The position numbers and the translations under genes were made by a program. Below, one piece after another: positions 10,556 to 22,077 of a stretch of 64,000 nucleotides of DNA. Numbering within the stretch: position 1 is the first letter of the stretch; each line of letters begins with the position of its first letter. The notes beneath the pieces are model-generated. The model was not told the DNA's origin. It made no database searches and was given only the letters and a program-made list of their open reading frames with translations. Source of the stretch: Tupaia tana (Eukaryota > Chordata > Mammalia > Scandentia > Tupaiidae); assembly GCA_026018925.1 (NCBI GenBank), contig JAKSZU010000016.1:79928059-79992058 (forward strand), written 5' to 3'.

Positions 10556-10620
<65 letters not shown>

Positions 10621-10818
10621 AAGGAGGAGGAAAATGAGAAATCATCTCATGGGAGATGGCCACAATGCAACCCCTTCTCCTCCATCCCCCTCTCAAGACG
10701 TTTGGCATATATACACAAGTTCCCAGTGTGTTTTTGAAGTCACTGCGTCTAGAACTTGAACCATAAAGTATACCAGGCACAGTCCAGATACCTTAACTAC
10801 CATGCCACTGTCTAACCC
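10540..10818 (-). mobile_element. tS1 SINE, long form, with expanded (GA)n
   Basis: The minus-strand head begins at 10818 (gggttagacagtggcatggt). The CT-rich stretch has expanded to a (GA)n tract on the plus strand, and the 3' end reads 'ttggtgcatgcactcactgg'. Confidence 0.85.
10557..10617 (+). repeat. (GA)n microsatellite, about 30 units
   Basis: An uninterrupted GA tract of about 61 bp lies inside the CT-rich part of an inverted tS1. Such tracts are prone to length change and can form triplex DNA. Confidence 0.97.
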
Positions 10819-11550
10819 ATGACCTGGTTTGTAGACGTGAAACTGAAGCCAAGAATTGACTAGGAGAGGATAAATCAAGGAGAATTTCTTTTTTTAAAGG
10901 AAATGAAAAAAAAATTATGGTTTTCTTCATATATGTCAGCATTGTTGGACTGGTAGCCATGATAACATGCCACTTATCTAAAATATAATTTTATTTAAAA
11001 ATCGAACAGAAAAGGGAGCCAAAGGAAATAAATTTTATAATAAATTTCTCCTTTATGTCCCCATTCTTCCATTCCCCCAAAGAGAGCACTGGCTTCTAGA
11101 AACATCTTAACTCTGACATGATGGGCAAAGGGCTTAAGGGGCTTCCCCCATTGCAAAGTGCTACATCTCCCCTGGCAATGGATGGGAAACCTTATGGGGT
11201 AAAACATGGGCCCACAGGAAAAAGCCAGTACATGCACAAAGCAGGGGCCAGCCTCCCAGTCCAGGTTGCATAAGGCAATAACTGCTCCTGAAATATCCAG
11301 GCCAGATCTAGGCATTGGAAACTGAACGGAAACTCCGATGTGCAAACTGGCTTTTGATTTCCATGTGGTCTTTGCAAGATTCTGTTAGAATATCCCAGTT
11401 CTATCATAAGGGAAAAACATCCATTCTAAGTGAATTAATAAAAAGAAAGACAGACATGCAAGGGGCTTCTTAACGTTTACAGACATTCATTTTAACAAGA
11501 GGGCAGATAATTGATGCTATTAGGACTAACTTCAAATAAAAAGTTAAAAA
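10819..11550. other. Unassigned, no gene or repeat recognised
   Basis: About 0.7 kb. The 116-codon and 71-codon minus-strand frames at 10995-11407 have no recognised domain. Confidence 0.45.
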
Positions 11551-11710
11551 TGGAGGTTAGCAGGTGGCATAGTGGTTAAGGTGCTGGACTCCCACATGGC
11601 CAACCATGATTCAATTCCCAGACCTGATGGCTTGCTTTCTCACTTTCTCATTCTCTTTCTCTCATCAGACTGAAGAAGAAGAATACATAAAAAATGAAAT
11701 AATTCTTTTT
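11551..11710 (+). mobile_element. tS1 SINE, short form
   Basis: The head 'gttagcaggtggcatagtgg' with B-box remnant 'gattcaattccc' is followed directly by a CT-rich tail (cttgctttctcactttctca) without the long-form body. Near-matching flanks (11538-11552 and 11711-11725, two differences) look like the target duplication. Confidence 0.87.
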
Positions 11711-11725
11711 AAAAAGTCATAAATG

Positions 11726-13805
11726 AATTTGCTTTGACAGTAAGTTTCTCATAAAGTATCATATGGAGACTCATGAACTAAATCTCTTCTGTTTGTATAA
11801 AAAATGTACTTGCATTTATCATGTTACATGCTTGGAGGCCTGACATGGCTTCCTGCATTCATGTCAAGAACCAACATCCACAGTGAGCTCTGTCTGCAGA
11901 ACAGTCTGGTAGTTTTTCCCATGTTTTGTATATGGTAACACTCAGGTTCTAATTTTCCCCAAACCAGAAAGGGCCTTCTAATTTTGGCCTCAAGGAGGAC
12001 TAGGAGTAGGTAAAACACCTCTGTTTCCTAAACTGAAGATAAAGGAATTCTAGACTATTCAGGGAGGGGGGAAATTGATATGTATATAAATTTTATTTGT
12101 ATTTGTATATATAAATTTATATATATATACACACACACATAAATACACACACAATAACATTCGATGAAAGATTCAAATACTGAATGTTATCTGGCTAAAG
12201 CCTAATCACATTAAAAGAGGTCATGATCTCTGATATCACCTGCAAACTTGTCCAATATCATTGGGTCCAATTCTATTGTGTGAATTGAATGACCTCTTTA
12301 CTCTTCTTCTTTTTCTCTTTCATTCAATTAAGGGGAATTTCAGGCTTTCCTTGCCCTAAATTGGTTCCTGTGAAAGCCAGGGAATTCTCCAAGTCCTAGG
12401 ATCAGTTCTCTCAGAATAGGGAGGTCTTGGAATTTACCCAGTAACATCTTATTTTCAGTAGACGTATCTCAGTCCAGTATCCAGGTGTAAGCATCCAGTT
12501 GTCTCCTGTGCTACTTCGTCAGCTTCCCTGTTTCTGTGTTTTGTCATTGTTTCCACAGGTTATTTAAATCTACTTTGGGATGGCATTTTGTGAATTACCT
12601 GGTAGTTCTATGGTGGCTAGCAACAGAACCTGTAACCAGCTAAATTAAAAAAATATTTTTTTTTTTTTTAGGGGACAGACAGAATCAAGACTCTTATAGG
12701 GTACCACAAATGCAAAAGTAGCTACTGTTGGTTCATGACTCTGTTAGTCATTCCTCTAAAGAGTCAAAGTCCTCAGAGAAAGAGACAGTGTACCACTCTC
12801 TAAGCTCCACTGATGTGTCCCCTGTACCACACTTAGTCAAGGGGAGGACAGAAGGCCCAGAGCTGTCTGTGTGGTCCTCTGGGGACTTGTTAATTTTTCA
12901 GGACACCTTCATTGACAGACTCATTTGGGTCATGCAGAGGGGTAGAGAGAAAATTTATCCAAAATTATGAGAAGGAGAGATGGCTATTTTTTGGCAGACT
13001 AAACACAAAATAAAACAAACCAAGAAAAAAAAAAAAAAAACTAATGAGTTGTATAGCCAAACATGTAACCAGTGAAAGTGATCCATAAGCTGCACATTTG
13101 CTGTTAATGACCATCATTATTAAGGAATTAACAATAAACTATTACTATATTAATTATTGTTAAGGAATAAAAGATAAACACATTTCCTTCCTGAGACCCC
13201 CTTAGAGCTGACTCCATTCTATGATCAAAAGGAAAAAAGGAGGAGAGGAGAAGCGGAGTTTTCTCAGAGAGCTACCCAGGAGAACAAGCTCTAGATGTCT
13301 GATCATATCAAGCTCAACTCAGGACAAGCCAGCAGGCTCATCTCAGTGCTGTTTATTCATTTGGACAAAAGCAACTCTCTCCAATTTCACAACTTCCAGA
13401 AAGGCACTGGGCTGGTGAATTGCACTTGGTACAACAGCACTCTTCCAGAGAACTGGAATGAGATTTTTGGCAGCTAAAGTGTTTTTTAAAAGCCACTGCT
13501 TTCTATGATTGCCTCATCTCGTAAATGACTCTGTCGCTGAGAATGACCAATTCGGAGACAATGCAAAGCTCCCTTTCTACAGCTCTGCAAATCTCATCTC
13601 AGCTCCCTGAACTTTAATTTGTGCTGGGCTGTGTCCCAAGGACCTCTGATGGGGTAGCACGCCCCTACCAAGGTGTATGACACTTTGGGTTAAGGCTTTA
13701 CATACAGAGAATAAAGTCAAAGGTGCACAGAAACTCACTGAACTGTCTCTTGGCATGAAGGACAGCTCCTCAATGAAGATGGGGAAGATACATTTTTTTG
13801 AAGAA
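11726..13805. other. Unassigned block of about 2 kb
   Basis: No gene is recognised. An AT/CA-rich simple stretch lies at about 12090-12155 and A/T runs at 12645-12672 and 13023-13040. Short reading frames (12728-12970, 13221-13477) show no domain. Parts may be old repeats too worn for me to name. Confidence 0.45.
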
Positions 13806-13949
13806 TTATCTATTTTATTTGTTATTATTTTTTTAATTTGACCAGGAGAGAGAGAGAAAGTGAGCAAGCGAGCTGCCCGGTCCAGGACTCCAACCACAGT
13901 CGGCCACATAGGAGTCCAATGTCCTAACCACCACACCACCTGCCAGCCT
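13806..13949 (-). mobile_element. tS1 SINE, short form
   Basis: On the minus strand the head begins at about 13949 (gaggctggcaggtggtgtgg). It carries the B-box remnant 'ggttggagtcctgg' and goes straight into a CT-rich tail. Confidence 0.88.
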
Positions 13950-14080
13950 CAGAGAATGCGTTTTGAATACAGGCAGCCCTGGGTTCAATTCTTTCTCTCT
14001 TTACTTCTTTAATGTGTCTTCAGCTTCTGAACCTTGGTTTCTTCTTTCAGAAAATATCCGTCTCACCATTTAAACCAAAG
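13950..14080 (+). mobile_element. MIR SINE fragment
   Basis: 'cagccctgggttcaattctt' fits the MIR B-box region and 'gaaccttggtttcttctttc' the later core. The copy is weak and incomplete. Confidence 0.55.
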
Positions 14081-14394
14081 TGAATGGACAGGAGTATCCC
14101 CTGTAGCTTCTACACTCAGAGATAACGTACAGTAGTTTATTCCTTCTCTTGGTTGGGGGTTATCTGATATTGCTGTTTACTAAAGGTCTGCAGTAAGTAT
14201 TCACATGGCAGGGTCTGATGATTTTCTGTAACTTAGAAATTCTGTATCTTCTATATTGGAGAAAAGAACACAAGATCAAAACAGACACAAGTATTTCTCT
14301 CTGGAGAGAGTAATAGGGTTACTTGGGGGCACTGATTTCTCTTCATCATATACCATTTTATACCTTGTGAAATTAGATCCATAAGAATGCATGA

Positions 14395-14517
14395 AAGGAC
14401 TTCAAAATTTGTAGAAAACAGAATTAAAGTATGAGTTCATTTTGGTGCAAAAATATTTGAGATCCAAGATAGGTTTTTTTCATAATACATGCTTTCTATG
14501 AACTTCTTAAAGACACC
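14395..14517 (+). mobile_element. mar125 MITE (Tc1/mariner-like)
   Basis: The inverted ends are 'aaggacttcaaaatttgtag' and 'ctatgaacttcttaaagaca', and the interior is 'gttcattttggtgcaaaaat'. It is one of seven copies of this ~125-bp family in the window and has no coding capacity. Confidence 0.8.
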
Positions 14518-14966
14518 CCACACACACAACTTGCATTATCTACTCTAAATTTAGCCTAAATTAAAACAATCAAAACCCTAAATGAGATGATGAATTTGGC
14601 AGTCATTGCCTAGCACACAATACTGATTGAGTATCCATAATAGTCTCTCTTAAGACTCTGAGAAAATGATTCTGTTGTCTTTTCCATCTGTGGGTTACCC
14701 ACCAGGGAAAGAGGTTGAATTTACTCGGCTGTAGCTTATTCAGTTGAAGAAAAGGAACCTTACTTTCATAGCATTTAGGAGAGCAAGCTTTAAGCAAAGA
14801 GGGAAGTTAAACAGCTGCTTTAGTAAAGTGGGCAGAATCAGGGCCACGGTGATAGTAGCAAGGAGAGACAAAGATAAGAGGTAATTCTAATACCATGAGA
14901 CCACTGTGGAATATAGAACTCAGGCCCTGGAGGCCACTAGATACTTTAACAGAAGTAGATATATAT

Positions 14967-15383
14967 GAGGGGTCTTCAAATTTCTCAGAGAATGTATATC
15001 ATGAAAAACCTGTGCATAGATTTTAAAACATTATTGCACCAAAATTACTTAATTTTTGCCACCAAAATTAATTCAAATGTTTAAATATATTTTAAGGTTT
15101 TTGCCATAAGGCACATGCCCTTACTGGAGAGAGACAAAGCGAGACAGTAAAAGGGAAAGTGAGAAATCACCCTCCAGAGGGGATGGCCACATCACCGCCA
15201 TCCCTTCTCCATTCTCCTCCTTGGATTTTGAGCATGTGTGTACATACACCTGGCATGAGTTTCATGCTGCCAGGTCTGGCTTGAACCACGATTGGTCATG
15301 TGGGAGTCGGGCACCTTAACCACCATGCCACCTGCTTACCCCAATTCCTATTTTAAATTCCATTTCCCGTGAATTTTTGAAAT
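14967..15383 (-). mobile_element. mar125 MITE interrupted by a tS1 SINE
   Basis: The left part starts 'gaggggtcttcaaatttct' and includes the inverted interior (cattattgcaccaaaattac). The right end 'gtgaatttttgaaat' follows the SINE at about 15366. The intervening 15091-15341 is a tS1, so the MITE is the older of the two. Confidence 0.75.
15091..15341 (-). mobile_element. tS1 SINE, long form, inside a MITE
   Basis: The minus-strand head begins at 15341 (ggggtaagcaggtggcatgg). The body and the 3' motif (gggcatgtgccttatggcaa) are complete, with moderate divergence. Confidence 0.87.
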
Positions 15384-16787
15384 ACCATCGGATTAAGTGT
15401 ACCAAGAAAATTTGCCATTAGTGAGTGTAGAACTTGTGACCCAAGGTCACTCAGCCCCAACATTCTCCCAGCATTTCCTGTCTCAGTGGATGACACCATC
15501 TAGTCAAAGAAACCAAGGAGGCAGAAATTATCTTTGACTCATCTCCCCAAGTTCCTGTTACAAAGTTATAGTCAAGTGCTCTTGATTTTATGCCTTCGAT
15601 CTCTTGAGTTGATTCATTTACTTTTCTTCATCTCCTTCAGCACCTTAAGTCAGTGTCATTTGTTACCTGAACTATTGAAACAGTTTCCTAACTGATCTTC
15701 TAGTCCCCTCTCCAATTTATTTCTCACTTTGTAATCACTGCTTCGTTGAGGGAGAGAGGGAAAAAGGGAGAAAGCACAAGAAGGAAGGAAAGAAAGATGT
15801 TCCTCTAGCAACATAAGGCAATATCATCTTACTAATACAAACTATCACTTTAGCACATATTATAATATAAATTTGGAACTTTACGTAAGTAAAGAATACG
15901 CTAAAAAATTAATAACATGACAAAATTTTCAGGGAAGAAGCCCAACTCCCTTACATTTTTTTTTTCTAAAATCTATCCATATGTGTGTAAAAACATATAA
16001 ATGGTTTTATTTACTCACCCAATCAGGCCCAGCGAAGGTTCTTTCTTCAATTATTTAACATTCATTAGCTCAAGTTAGTACACAAAGTTAAAAAGAAAGC
16101 AAATGCATTATAATCTTGCTGGCTTTATCTATCAAGTGCCAGTTGCCCATTCTTTCAAACCAATGTGGCTTTCTGGGTGAAAAATACTAAGTACACAGCA
16201 TCACCAGGCTATAATGACTTTCAGGAAGGAAAACTATTTCATACAATTCTCTACAACAAATACTAGCTATAGAACAATATCCAATTAATGAATTCACTAA
16301 TTATTCTCTTATATTGTGACCTGTGGCAATTCTATGGTAATTTATATTCTAATTAATTCTATTCTAAATCATCTAAATAGTCTAAGTGGTGTTTGGACAG
16401 GTCATCTTTGAGAACCATCCCCTCCTTCAAGCTGCTGAATAATATCTTATGTAGGTGCACTAAGTAAATACTACTAAGATGCAAATCCTCTTGCTTCCTC
16501 TCTCCTGTCCATCTAGGCTCAATCCTTTCCCAACTTGACCTTACTAGTTCCACTGGAAGGCACCATCCAGTCCATCTTCAATCTACAGAGCTTTTGGAAT
16601 TTTATGGCTTAGAACTAGAGGAATAAGTTAAAAAGATACAACTGGAAAGACAAAGACCATAAATTGGTGTCAGCCAAGTTTTGCTTTCAGGAGAAAGGGG
16701 AGGACAGAGTAGAGGGTGATGTGGAGGAAACGGAGGGGAAGAACTTTACACAGCCTGGATGCCAGAGACCTGAGAATTAGTGGGGCA
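15384..16787. other. Unassigned block of about 1.4 kb
   Basis: AT-rich sequence without a recognised gene. Positions 16536-16595 share a similar stretch with 17960-18022 (see findings). No motif points to a function. Confidence 0.45.
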
Positions 16788-16796
16788 GGAACAGCG

Positions 16797-17078
16797 TTTT
16801 TTTTTTTTTTTTTTTTTTTGGAGAGGTTTTTTTTCGCTATAGGGCGCGTGCGCTCGCCAGACAGACAGAGAGAGACAGAGAGATAGAAAGCGAGAAATCA
16901 CCCTCCAGGGGGGATGGTCACGCCGCAATCCCTTCTCCTCCATTCTCCTCTCGGGATCTTGGGCACGCACGCACACGTGCCCGGCGTGAGTTGTAAGCCA
17001 CCGGGTCCGGGACGCGAACCGCGGTCGACTACGTGGGAGTCCAGCGACATAGCCATTACGCTAACTGCTGGTTCCCCC
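16797..17078 (-). mobile_element. tS1 SINE, long form, young copy
   Basis: The copy is full length with a T-run of about 23 (the A-tail on the minus strand) and intact CpGs. A 13-14 bp target duplication ggaacagcgtttt occurs at 16788-16800 and 17079-17092. Its B box reads GGTTCGCGTCC and its body has 'cttacaactc', which groups it with the copies at 0.4 and 31.5 kb. Confidence 0.93.
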
Positions 17079-17092
17079 GGAACAGCGTTTTT

Positions 17093-17506
17093 GAGGGCAG
17101 TACTGTACCTTGCATGGAGGATGCAAAGACTGGATAAGATGGGTAGAGAGAACTTTGACTTTCTGTTTGTAAACATACTTAAAGAGATACCAGAAATAAT
17201 TTCACCTGTTCTTAACTCCCTGATCATCTATATTTCCTTGGATGTGACCCTAGATGAGGCAAGAAGTTACTGAGTCTGGCTTTTGTTCTGGGTTACAATG
17301 AAACCTCATTGTTTGGGCCACATGATCTCTTTAGGGATAAAACGGACTATGATAACAGTCTTACTTACAGTTCTCATGCTTTATCTATGAGCAGTCAGAG
17401 GGGAAAACTCACATACTTGGTAGAAGGGGTCCTCAACCCCATACATCACATTCTATGTTCCCCCTGTCTCTGCCTGAGCTATCCACAAGGTACTTTTCTT
17501 CTTTAG
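17093..17506. other. Unassigned, no gene or repeat recognised
   Basis: About 0.4 kb between two oppositely oriented tS1 copies. Nothing recognised. Confidence 0.5.
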
Positions 17507-17520
17507 AAGTCACCCCTTCT

Positions 17521-17784
17521 GGGACCAGCAGTTAGCGTAATGGCTATGTCGCTGGACTCCCATGTAGTCGACCGTGATTAGAGTCCTGGACTCGGTGGCT
17601 TAAACTCATGCTGGGCACATGTGTGTGCTTGCCCAAGATCCTGAGAGGAGAATGGAGGAGAAGGAATTGCGGCGTGGCCATCTCCCCTGGGGGGTGATTT
17701 CTCGCTTTCTGTCTGTCTGGTCTCTCTGTCTGTCTGGCAAGTGCACGTGCCCTATAGCAAAAACCTCTCCAAAAAAAAAAAAAA
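17521..17784 (+). mobile_element. tS1 SINE, long form
   Basis: Complete, from gggaccagcagttagcg to an A-tail of about 16. The target duplication aagtcaccccttct (17507-17520) recurs at 17785-17798 with a single C/T change. It faces the minus-strand copy 443 bp upstream. Confidence 0.93.
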
Positions 17785-17798
17785 AAGTTACCCCTTCT

Positions 17799-18658
17799 AA
17801 TGAGTATTGACGCTCAGTGGAAAAACACATTGTGACACCTGATGTTATTCATCTAATCATCTAATCATTCTTCCCAACTTCCATGGTAGCCATATATAAT
17901 ACTGAGAGTCCAATTCAGAGTTGTTTGTAGCAGGAAGATTTATGCACTAAAGTTGTTGACCTTCTTAGTTCATTGGAAGACAGGCACAATCCAGTCCTTC
18001 TTCAATCTACACATTCAGTGTTTCCATGAGATATGTTAGGGCTGGACAAGGTACTAGGGATCCACTTAGAATTGCCCTCCATGAAGAAAGGCATTTGTCT
18101 TTCTCGTTCACTGCTCTGTGCTAGTACCTGACATAGAAGGGAGTAGATAATGCAGACATTTTTACCTGCCATTAAGGAGCTTGTCGAGGCATTACCTAAG
18201 GTAAACCTTATTTATTTATCTTGGAGCTTAAATTTGCATAAATTGCTTATTCTCATGTACAAAATACAGGTGTTAGAAAATTCTGGGTTCTGACCAATAC
18301 CGTAGGCTACACAATGGTAACAGCTCACAACTTAGTAATATTCCACATCTTACAGTATGGTTAGATGTTGTTATGAGGAGCTTTTAGGAAAAATGCCAAA
18401 TGTATCCTGAAAACTTCTGGCACAACCTTACAATGAGTTTTCCTTATGATTTTTTTTCTTCTCAGAAATAATAGACTCAGAATTACTCTTAAGCAAGCTC
18501 TTTATCCCCTATCTGGTAAAATACCTGCATATTAGTACTAGGGGGAATGAGTAATGACGCATGATTCTTTGGCTAAAGGATCATTGGTTTGGAAATCCAG
18601 GTTTCTTGTCTTTTAGATGATTTTACCCCCATAAATAATTTCAAAAAACAAATTTTAG
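17799..18658. other. Mostly unassigned; possible L2 remnant
   Basis: Around 18060-18200 'tttgtctttctcgttcactg' and 'ctagtacctgacatag' look like a worn L2 3' end on the plus strand. The rest shows nothing that I can name. Confidence 0.4.
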
Positions 18659-18659
18659 A

Positions 18660-18915
18660 GACCAGCAAGTGGCGTGGAGGTTAAGGCAGCTGGATCCCAC
18701 CTGATCAACTGAGTGATTCAAATCCTGGACCTAGTGGTTTGAAAATCATGCTGGGCACATGTGCGTGCATGCCCCAAATCCCAAGAGGATAACACAGAAG
18801 CAGGGACTGTAGTATGGCCATCCCTATAGAGGGTGATTTCTCTTTCTCTCTCTGTCTCTCTCCTTGGTAATGTGCATGCACCCTATAGCAAACAAACAAA
18901 CAAAATACAAATGAA
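18660..18915 (+). mobile_element. tS1 SINE, long form, old copy
   Basis: The head gaccagcaagtggcgtgg has a small indel near the anticodon-stem region. The B-box remnant 'gtgattcaaatcctgg', the full body and '(caaa)n' in place of a pure A-tail are all visible. Confidence 0.88.
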
Positions 18916-19373
18916 ACAATATTTTTTTTCTGTTTGTTTTCCAAACAGGATTAACAGAGATTATGACTGAATGCACTGGGGATTCATGCTTTCAGCCCCC
19001 AGAAAAGTAATAACAATGTTTTTTGTTTGTTTTAAGCATCTAGAACACCACTCTAACTTTCTCACTTCACTGAAGAGGGTTTTCTAATTGCTCCTGCAGA
19101 TGGTTCTAAGACTGGAGGCAACATTCCGTTGTAGTTTTCCACCTCCAATGACTAAGGAAACAGTGCCAGCTCTGGGACATAAGACCTCCTGAAAATTGAA
19201 GTCTACACTTTCAGGCAGAGAGCTAAGAGCAATTTAATAGGCAATGAGGATCAAGTGAACGTTTCTAACCTTCTACTTCTTGGTGTCCCAAAATGTCCAA
19301 TCTATGGCAGTTTAATAAAGCCAGGCTTTCTTTGCCTAGCTCAGAAGGTGGGTGTATACAGTAGGTAGGTGGG

Positions 19374-19374
<1 letters not shown>
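18916..19374. other. Unassigned, no gene or repeat recognised
   Basis: About 0.46 kb. No feature recognised. Confidence 0.5.

Positions 19375-19412
<38 letters not shown>
19375..19412 (+). repeat. (CA)n microsatellite
   Basis: About 18 uninterrupted CA units. No adjacent SINE explains it. Confidence 0.95.
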
Positions 19413-19414
<2 letters not shown>

Positions 19415-19630
19415 ATCCTTTTTAAACAAAACAACAATTGATAAGTCCTTTCTCCTAGTAACAAATCAGCTAACCCTAATACTTTTAGAACAGATCAGAA
19501 AAGGAGAAAATAAAGCTTGCTTTTCAAAAAACAAATAAACCAAAAAATCTCCCTTCTTCCATATTTTCCATTAAAGTAACCTCAACTGCTCTGTTCATAT
19601 CCCATAAATTTAGTTTCTTAAAAGAAACAT

Positions 19631-19790
19631 GGGGGCCAGCAGGAGGCATGTTGGTTAGTTAGGGTGTTGTATTCCCACACGGGAACCCCGGTTATAGTCA
19701 GACATCACATCTTGCTTTCTCACTTTCCCCTTCTCTGATGAGCACACATGCCCTATAGCAAATTTAAAATAATAATAATAATTATAATTA
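19631..19790 (+). mobile_element. tS1 SINE, short form
   Basis: The head gggggccagcaggaggcat is followed by a CT-rich tail and then 'catgccctatagcaaa', the long-form 3' motif. This copy therefore keeps the terminal motif but lacks the middle of the body. The tail is (AAT)n-like. Confidence 0.85.
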
Positions 19791-19818
19791 TAAATAAATC
19801 TTTAAAAGGAAGATGACT

Positions 19819-20052
19819 TGGGGACAGCAGATGGCATGGTGGTTAAGGCACAGAATTCCCACATGGACACTCACAGTTTGAGTCCTGAACCCTGTAGCTT
19901 GAAAATCACACTGGGGATGTGTGTGTGTGTGTGTGTGTGCGCCTAAAATCCTGAGAGGAGAATGGAGAAGGGATTGTGGTTTGGTCATCCCTCTTTCTGT
20001 CTCTCTCTGGCTAGCCCACACACCTTGTGGCAAAAAAAAAAAAAAAAAAAAA
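19819..20052 (+). mobile_element. tS1 SINE, long form, tandem to the previous one
   Basis: The head ggggacagcagatggcatg carries the B-box remnant 'agtttgagtcctg'. A (GT)n expansion sits at 19918-19940 in the body, and the poly-A is about 20 bp. It lies 28 bp after the preceding short tS1 in the same orientation. Confidence 0.88.
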
Positions 20053-20929
20053 GAAAAGATTTAAAATATTTAGAATGATTTATAAAAGTCTTCACAGCTG
20101 AGTCACTGGAAATCCTTTAAGTCAAACTTCATCAATAGCCTAATATCATTTAAAAATGAGATCCTTGCAAAGATAGAAAGGAATGTTGTAGAGCGTTTTA
20201 CCTAAACTGCTAGAAGAAAAAAGGGATCAAATGACATGGTTCTTTTAAAATTAATTGTAAAAAAATAAATATTGAATAACATCCAAGCAATGAAATCCCC
20301 CAGAGGAACAAACAGCCCTCCACTCAGCTCAATTAGCTGCTCGTGGTGCACACATAAGCTTCCTGGCCCTCTCCCTAACCTCCATTCCAATTATTGGTTT
20401 ACTTTTGCTGAACCCCATACTTAAAGAGCACTGACATTCACTTATCTAAAACAAACAGAATTTTACTGAGTCACCATGGACTAGACCAATAATCTTTATC
20501 TTTGCTGACTCTTAGGTACACACATGTATCTATTCTGCATATTTATCTTAAATTGGGTGGTTCCCAAGGGAAAGGAGCTCATATACAGGTAGATTCGATT
20601 ATATCTTAAATACACAAGCCCGATCATCATCAAGAGATTCGTATGACTTTATCGCCAATTTAAGTCCCACTTAGGTATTCTGAAAGTCAAAATTACCAAC
20701 TTCCTAGTGAGGTGAAATATCTATGAATATATAGTGTTTTGTTTTGTTTAATTTAATTTTATTTTTTGCATGTGTAGTCTAGATTCTAGCTGCTCCTAGT
20801 GTGACCTAAGACAACAGCATCACGAAGGAACATCTTAAGAATACTTATCACTAGGTCAACCCCAGATCGATGGGATCAGCATCTGCACTTTTCTTTCTTC
20901 CTTCCCTTCTTTCAAGTTTAGCTCTATTT
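20053..20929. other. Unassigned, no gene or repeat recognised
   Basis: About 0.88 kb. Nothing recognised. Confidence 0.5.
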
Positions 20930-21215
20930 TTTAATTTTTAAAAAATTTTTATAAAGCTAAAATTACAGATCTTTTCTTTTTTCAACAAAGAACTTTAGAG
21001 TCTTTTGTCTGTTGAATGTTTCTTCCCATTCTCCCTCCCACCCACCCCCCTTACATCTCTGGTATCTACACTTACCCTCACTACTATCATATCTTTGGAT
21101 CTTTCCATTTCTGCCATAGAGTGCAGACATTCAGTACATACTGAGTTGGAATAGACAGTGTGTAGCTTTCAAAGTCTGGCTCACTTCACTCAACAGCATC
21201 TGCACATGCAATGAG
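20930..21215 (-). mobile_element. L1M-type LINE-1 3' fragment
   Basis: In the plus orientation it reads like an inverted L1 3' end: a T/A-rich stretch, 'ttcttcccattctccctccc', and later 'tctggctcacttcactcaac', the counterpart of the usual 'tggcttatttcacttagcat'. Strongly diverged. Confidence 0.55.
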
Positions 21216-21217
21216 TT

Positions 21218-21265
21218 CTTCACACAATTCTCATGCACATTAAAGTTTGAGAAGCATTGCTTTAA
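21218..21265 (-). mobile_element. Possible hAT (MER20/MER58-like) end
   Basis: 'tctcatgcacattaaagttt' and 'gagaagcattgcttt' resemble the inverted terminal part of these elements. Only about 50 bp can be matched. Confidence 0.4.
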
Positions 21266-21943
21266 ATGGATCTCCCACTTTTTCATTTATTCAACAAATA
21301 TTTATTGATTGCCCGCACTGCTGTTGGATACCCTTGAGAGATACTCAAACAGGGTAAGACTGATAGTGAACTATTTTTAAGATTTCCACTTGAAGAAGTG
21401 GAATAACTTCCAACTTCATGGCAAAATAACCAGAAGAAAATGAAAAATCCTTCAATCCATGATTCCATTTATACGGAATCACTCACATGAGATTTTAGTT
21501 TGAAAAGCGACTTTGTCATCCAGTAGTTTCTGGGGACCTTTACTTAGTACTTCATCCAAAAGACAAAGACTGTATTTTTAGTTAAAACTGAGTAATCTAT
21601 CAGCCAACCCCCATTTTTGTTTCAGAGGCAGAAAGGAAATGATCGGGAAGTATTAAAATGAGGAGAGTTCTGATCTGTTGCATTGCTAACCACAGAATAC
21701 TTTACTCTGAGTAAGTTAAGGGAATTGAGGTTTACTCAGCTCAATGTTTCAAAGGTTGAAAAAGTCTAAGAGCAGGTGCTGGCATCTAGTGAGGGTCTCC
21801 TTTCTTTCAAATTGACAGAAGGCAAGAGCACACGCAGAGCAGGATGTACCTGTACCCGTGTGTCTGGCTCAGTCCTCCTCTTTATAAATCCTCCATGAGT
21901 CAGTTAGGGGTCCCCACCCTTATCACCTTCCAAAGGCTTCACT
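21266..21943. other. Unassigned; one old-repeat hint
   Basis: 'tcatttattcaacaaatatttattgatt' style sequence at about 21284 (split here by my reading) resembles a common ancient LINE-like motif. The rest is unassigned. Confidence 0.4.
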
Positions 21944-21969
21944 TAAAAAAAAAAAAAAAAAGACAAAGA

Positions 21970-22077
21970 TTTTTACAATTTATTTGTTGTGATTTCAAGC
22001 TGCCGGGTCGAGGATTCGAACCACTATTGACCATGTGGAAATCCATCACCTTAACCACCATGTCACCTGCTGAACCC
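21970..22077 (-). mobile_element. tS1 SINE, short form, truncated tail
   Basis: The minus-strand head starts at 22077 (gggttcagcaggtgacatgg) with B box 'ggttcgaatcctcg'. An A17 run on the plus strand at 21944-21960 lies just beyond. Confidence 0.78.

Noticed and set aside
10557-10617. (GA)n tract as a GAGA-factor-type regulatory element.
   Set aside because: It lies in the CT-rich part of a tS1 and is explained by repeat slippage.
16860-17050. Spaced repeated tS1 copies as a CRISPR-like array.
   Set aside because: The repeats are ~250 bp, lie kilobases apart in both orientations, have target duplications and occur in a eukaryotic setting.
16898-17273. Reading frames with repeated peptide text (such as MVTPQSLLLHSPLGILG) recurring in many places on both strands.
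   Set aside because: They are translations of the tS1 body and its antisense. The repetition reflects the SINE, not a protein family.
20930-21215. Possible processed pseudogene.
   Set aside because: The motifs fit an inverted L1 3' end better, and no exon-derived reading frame is seen.
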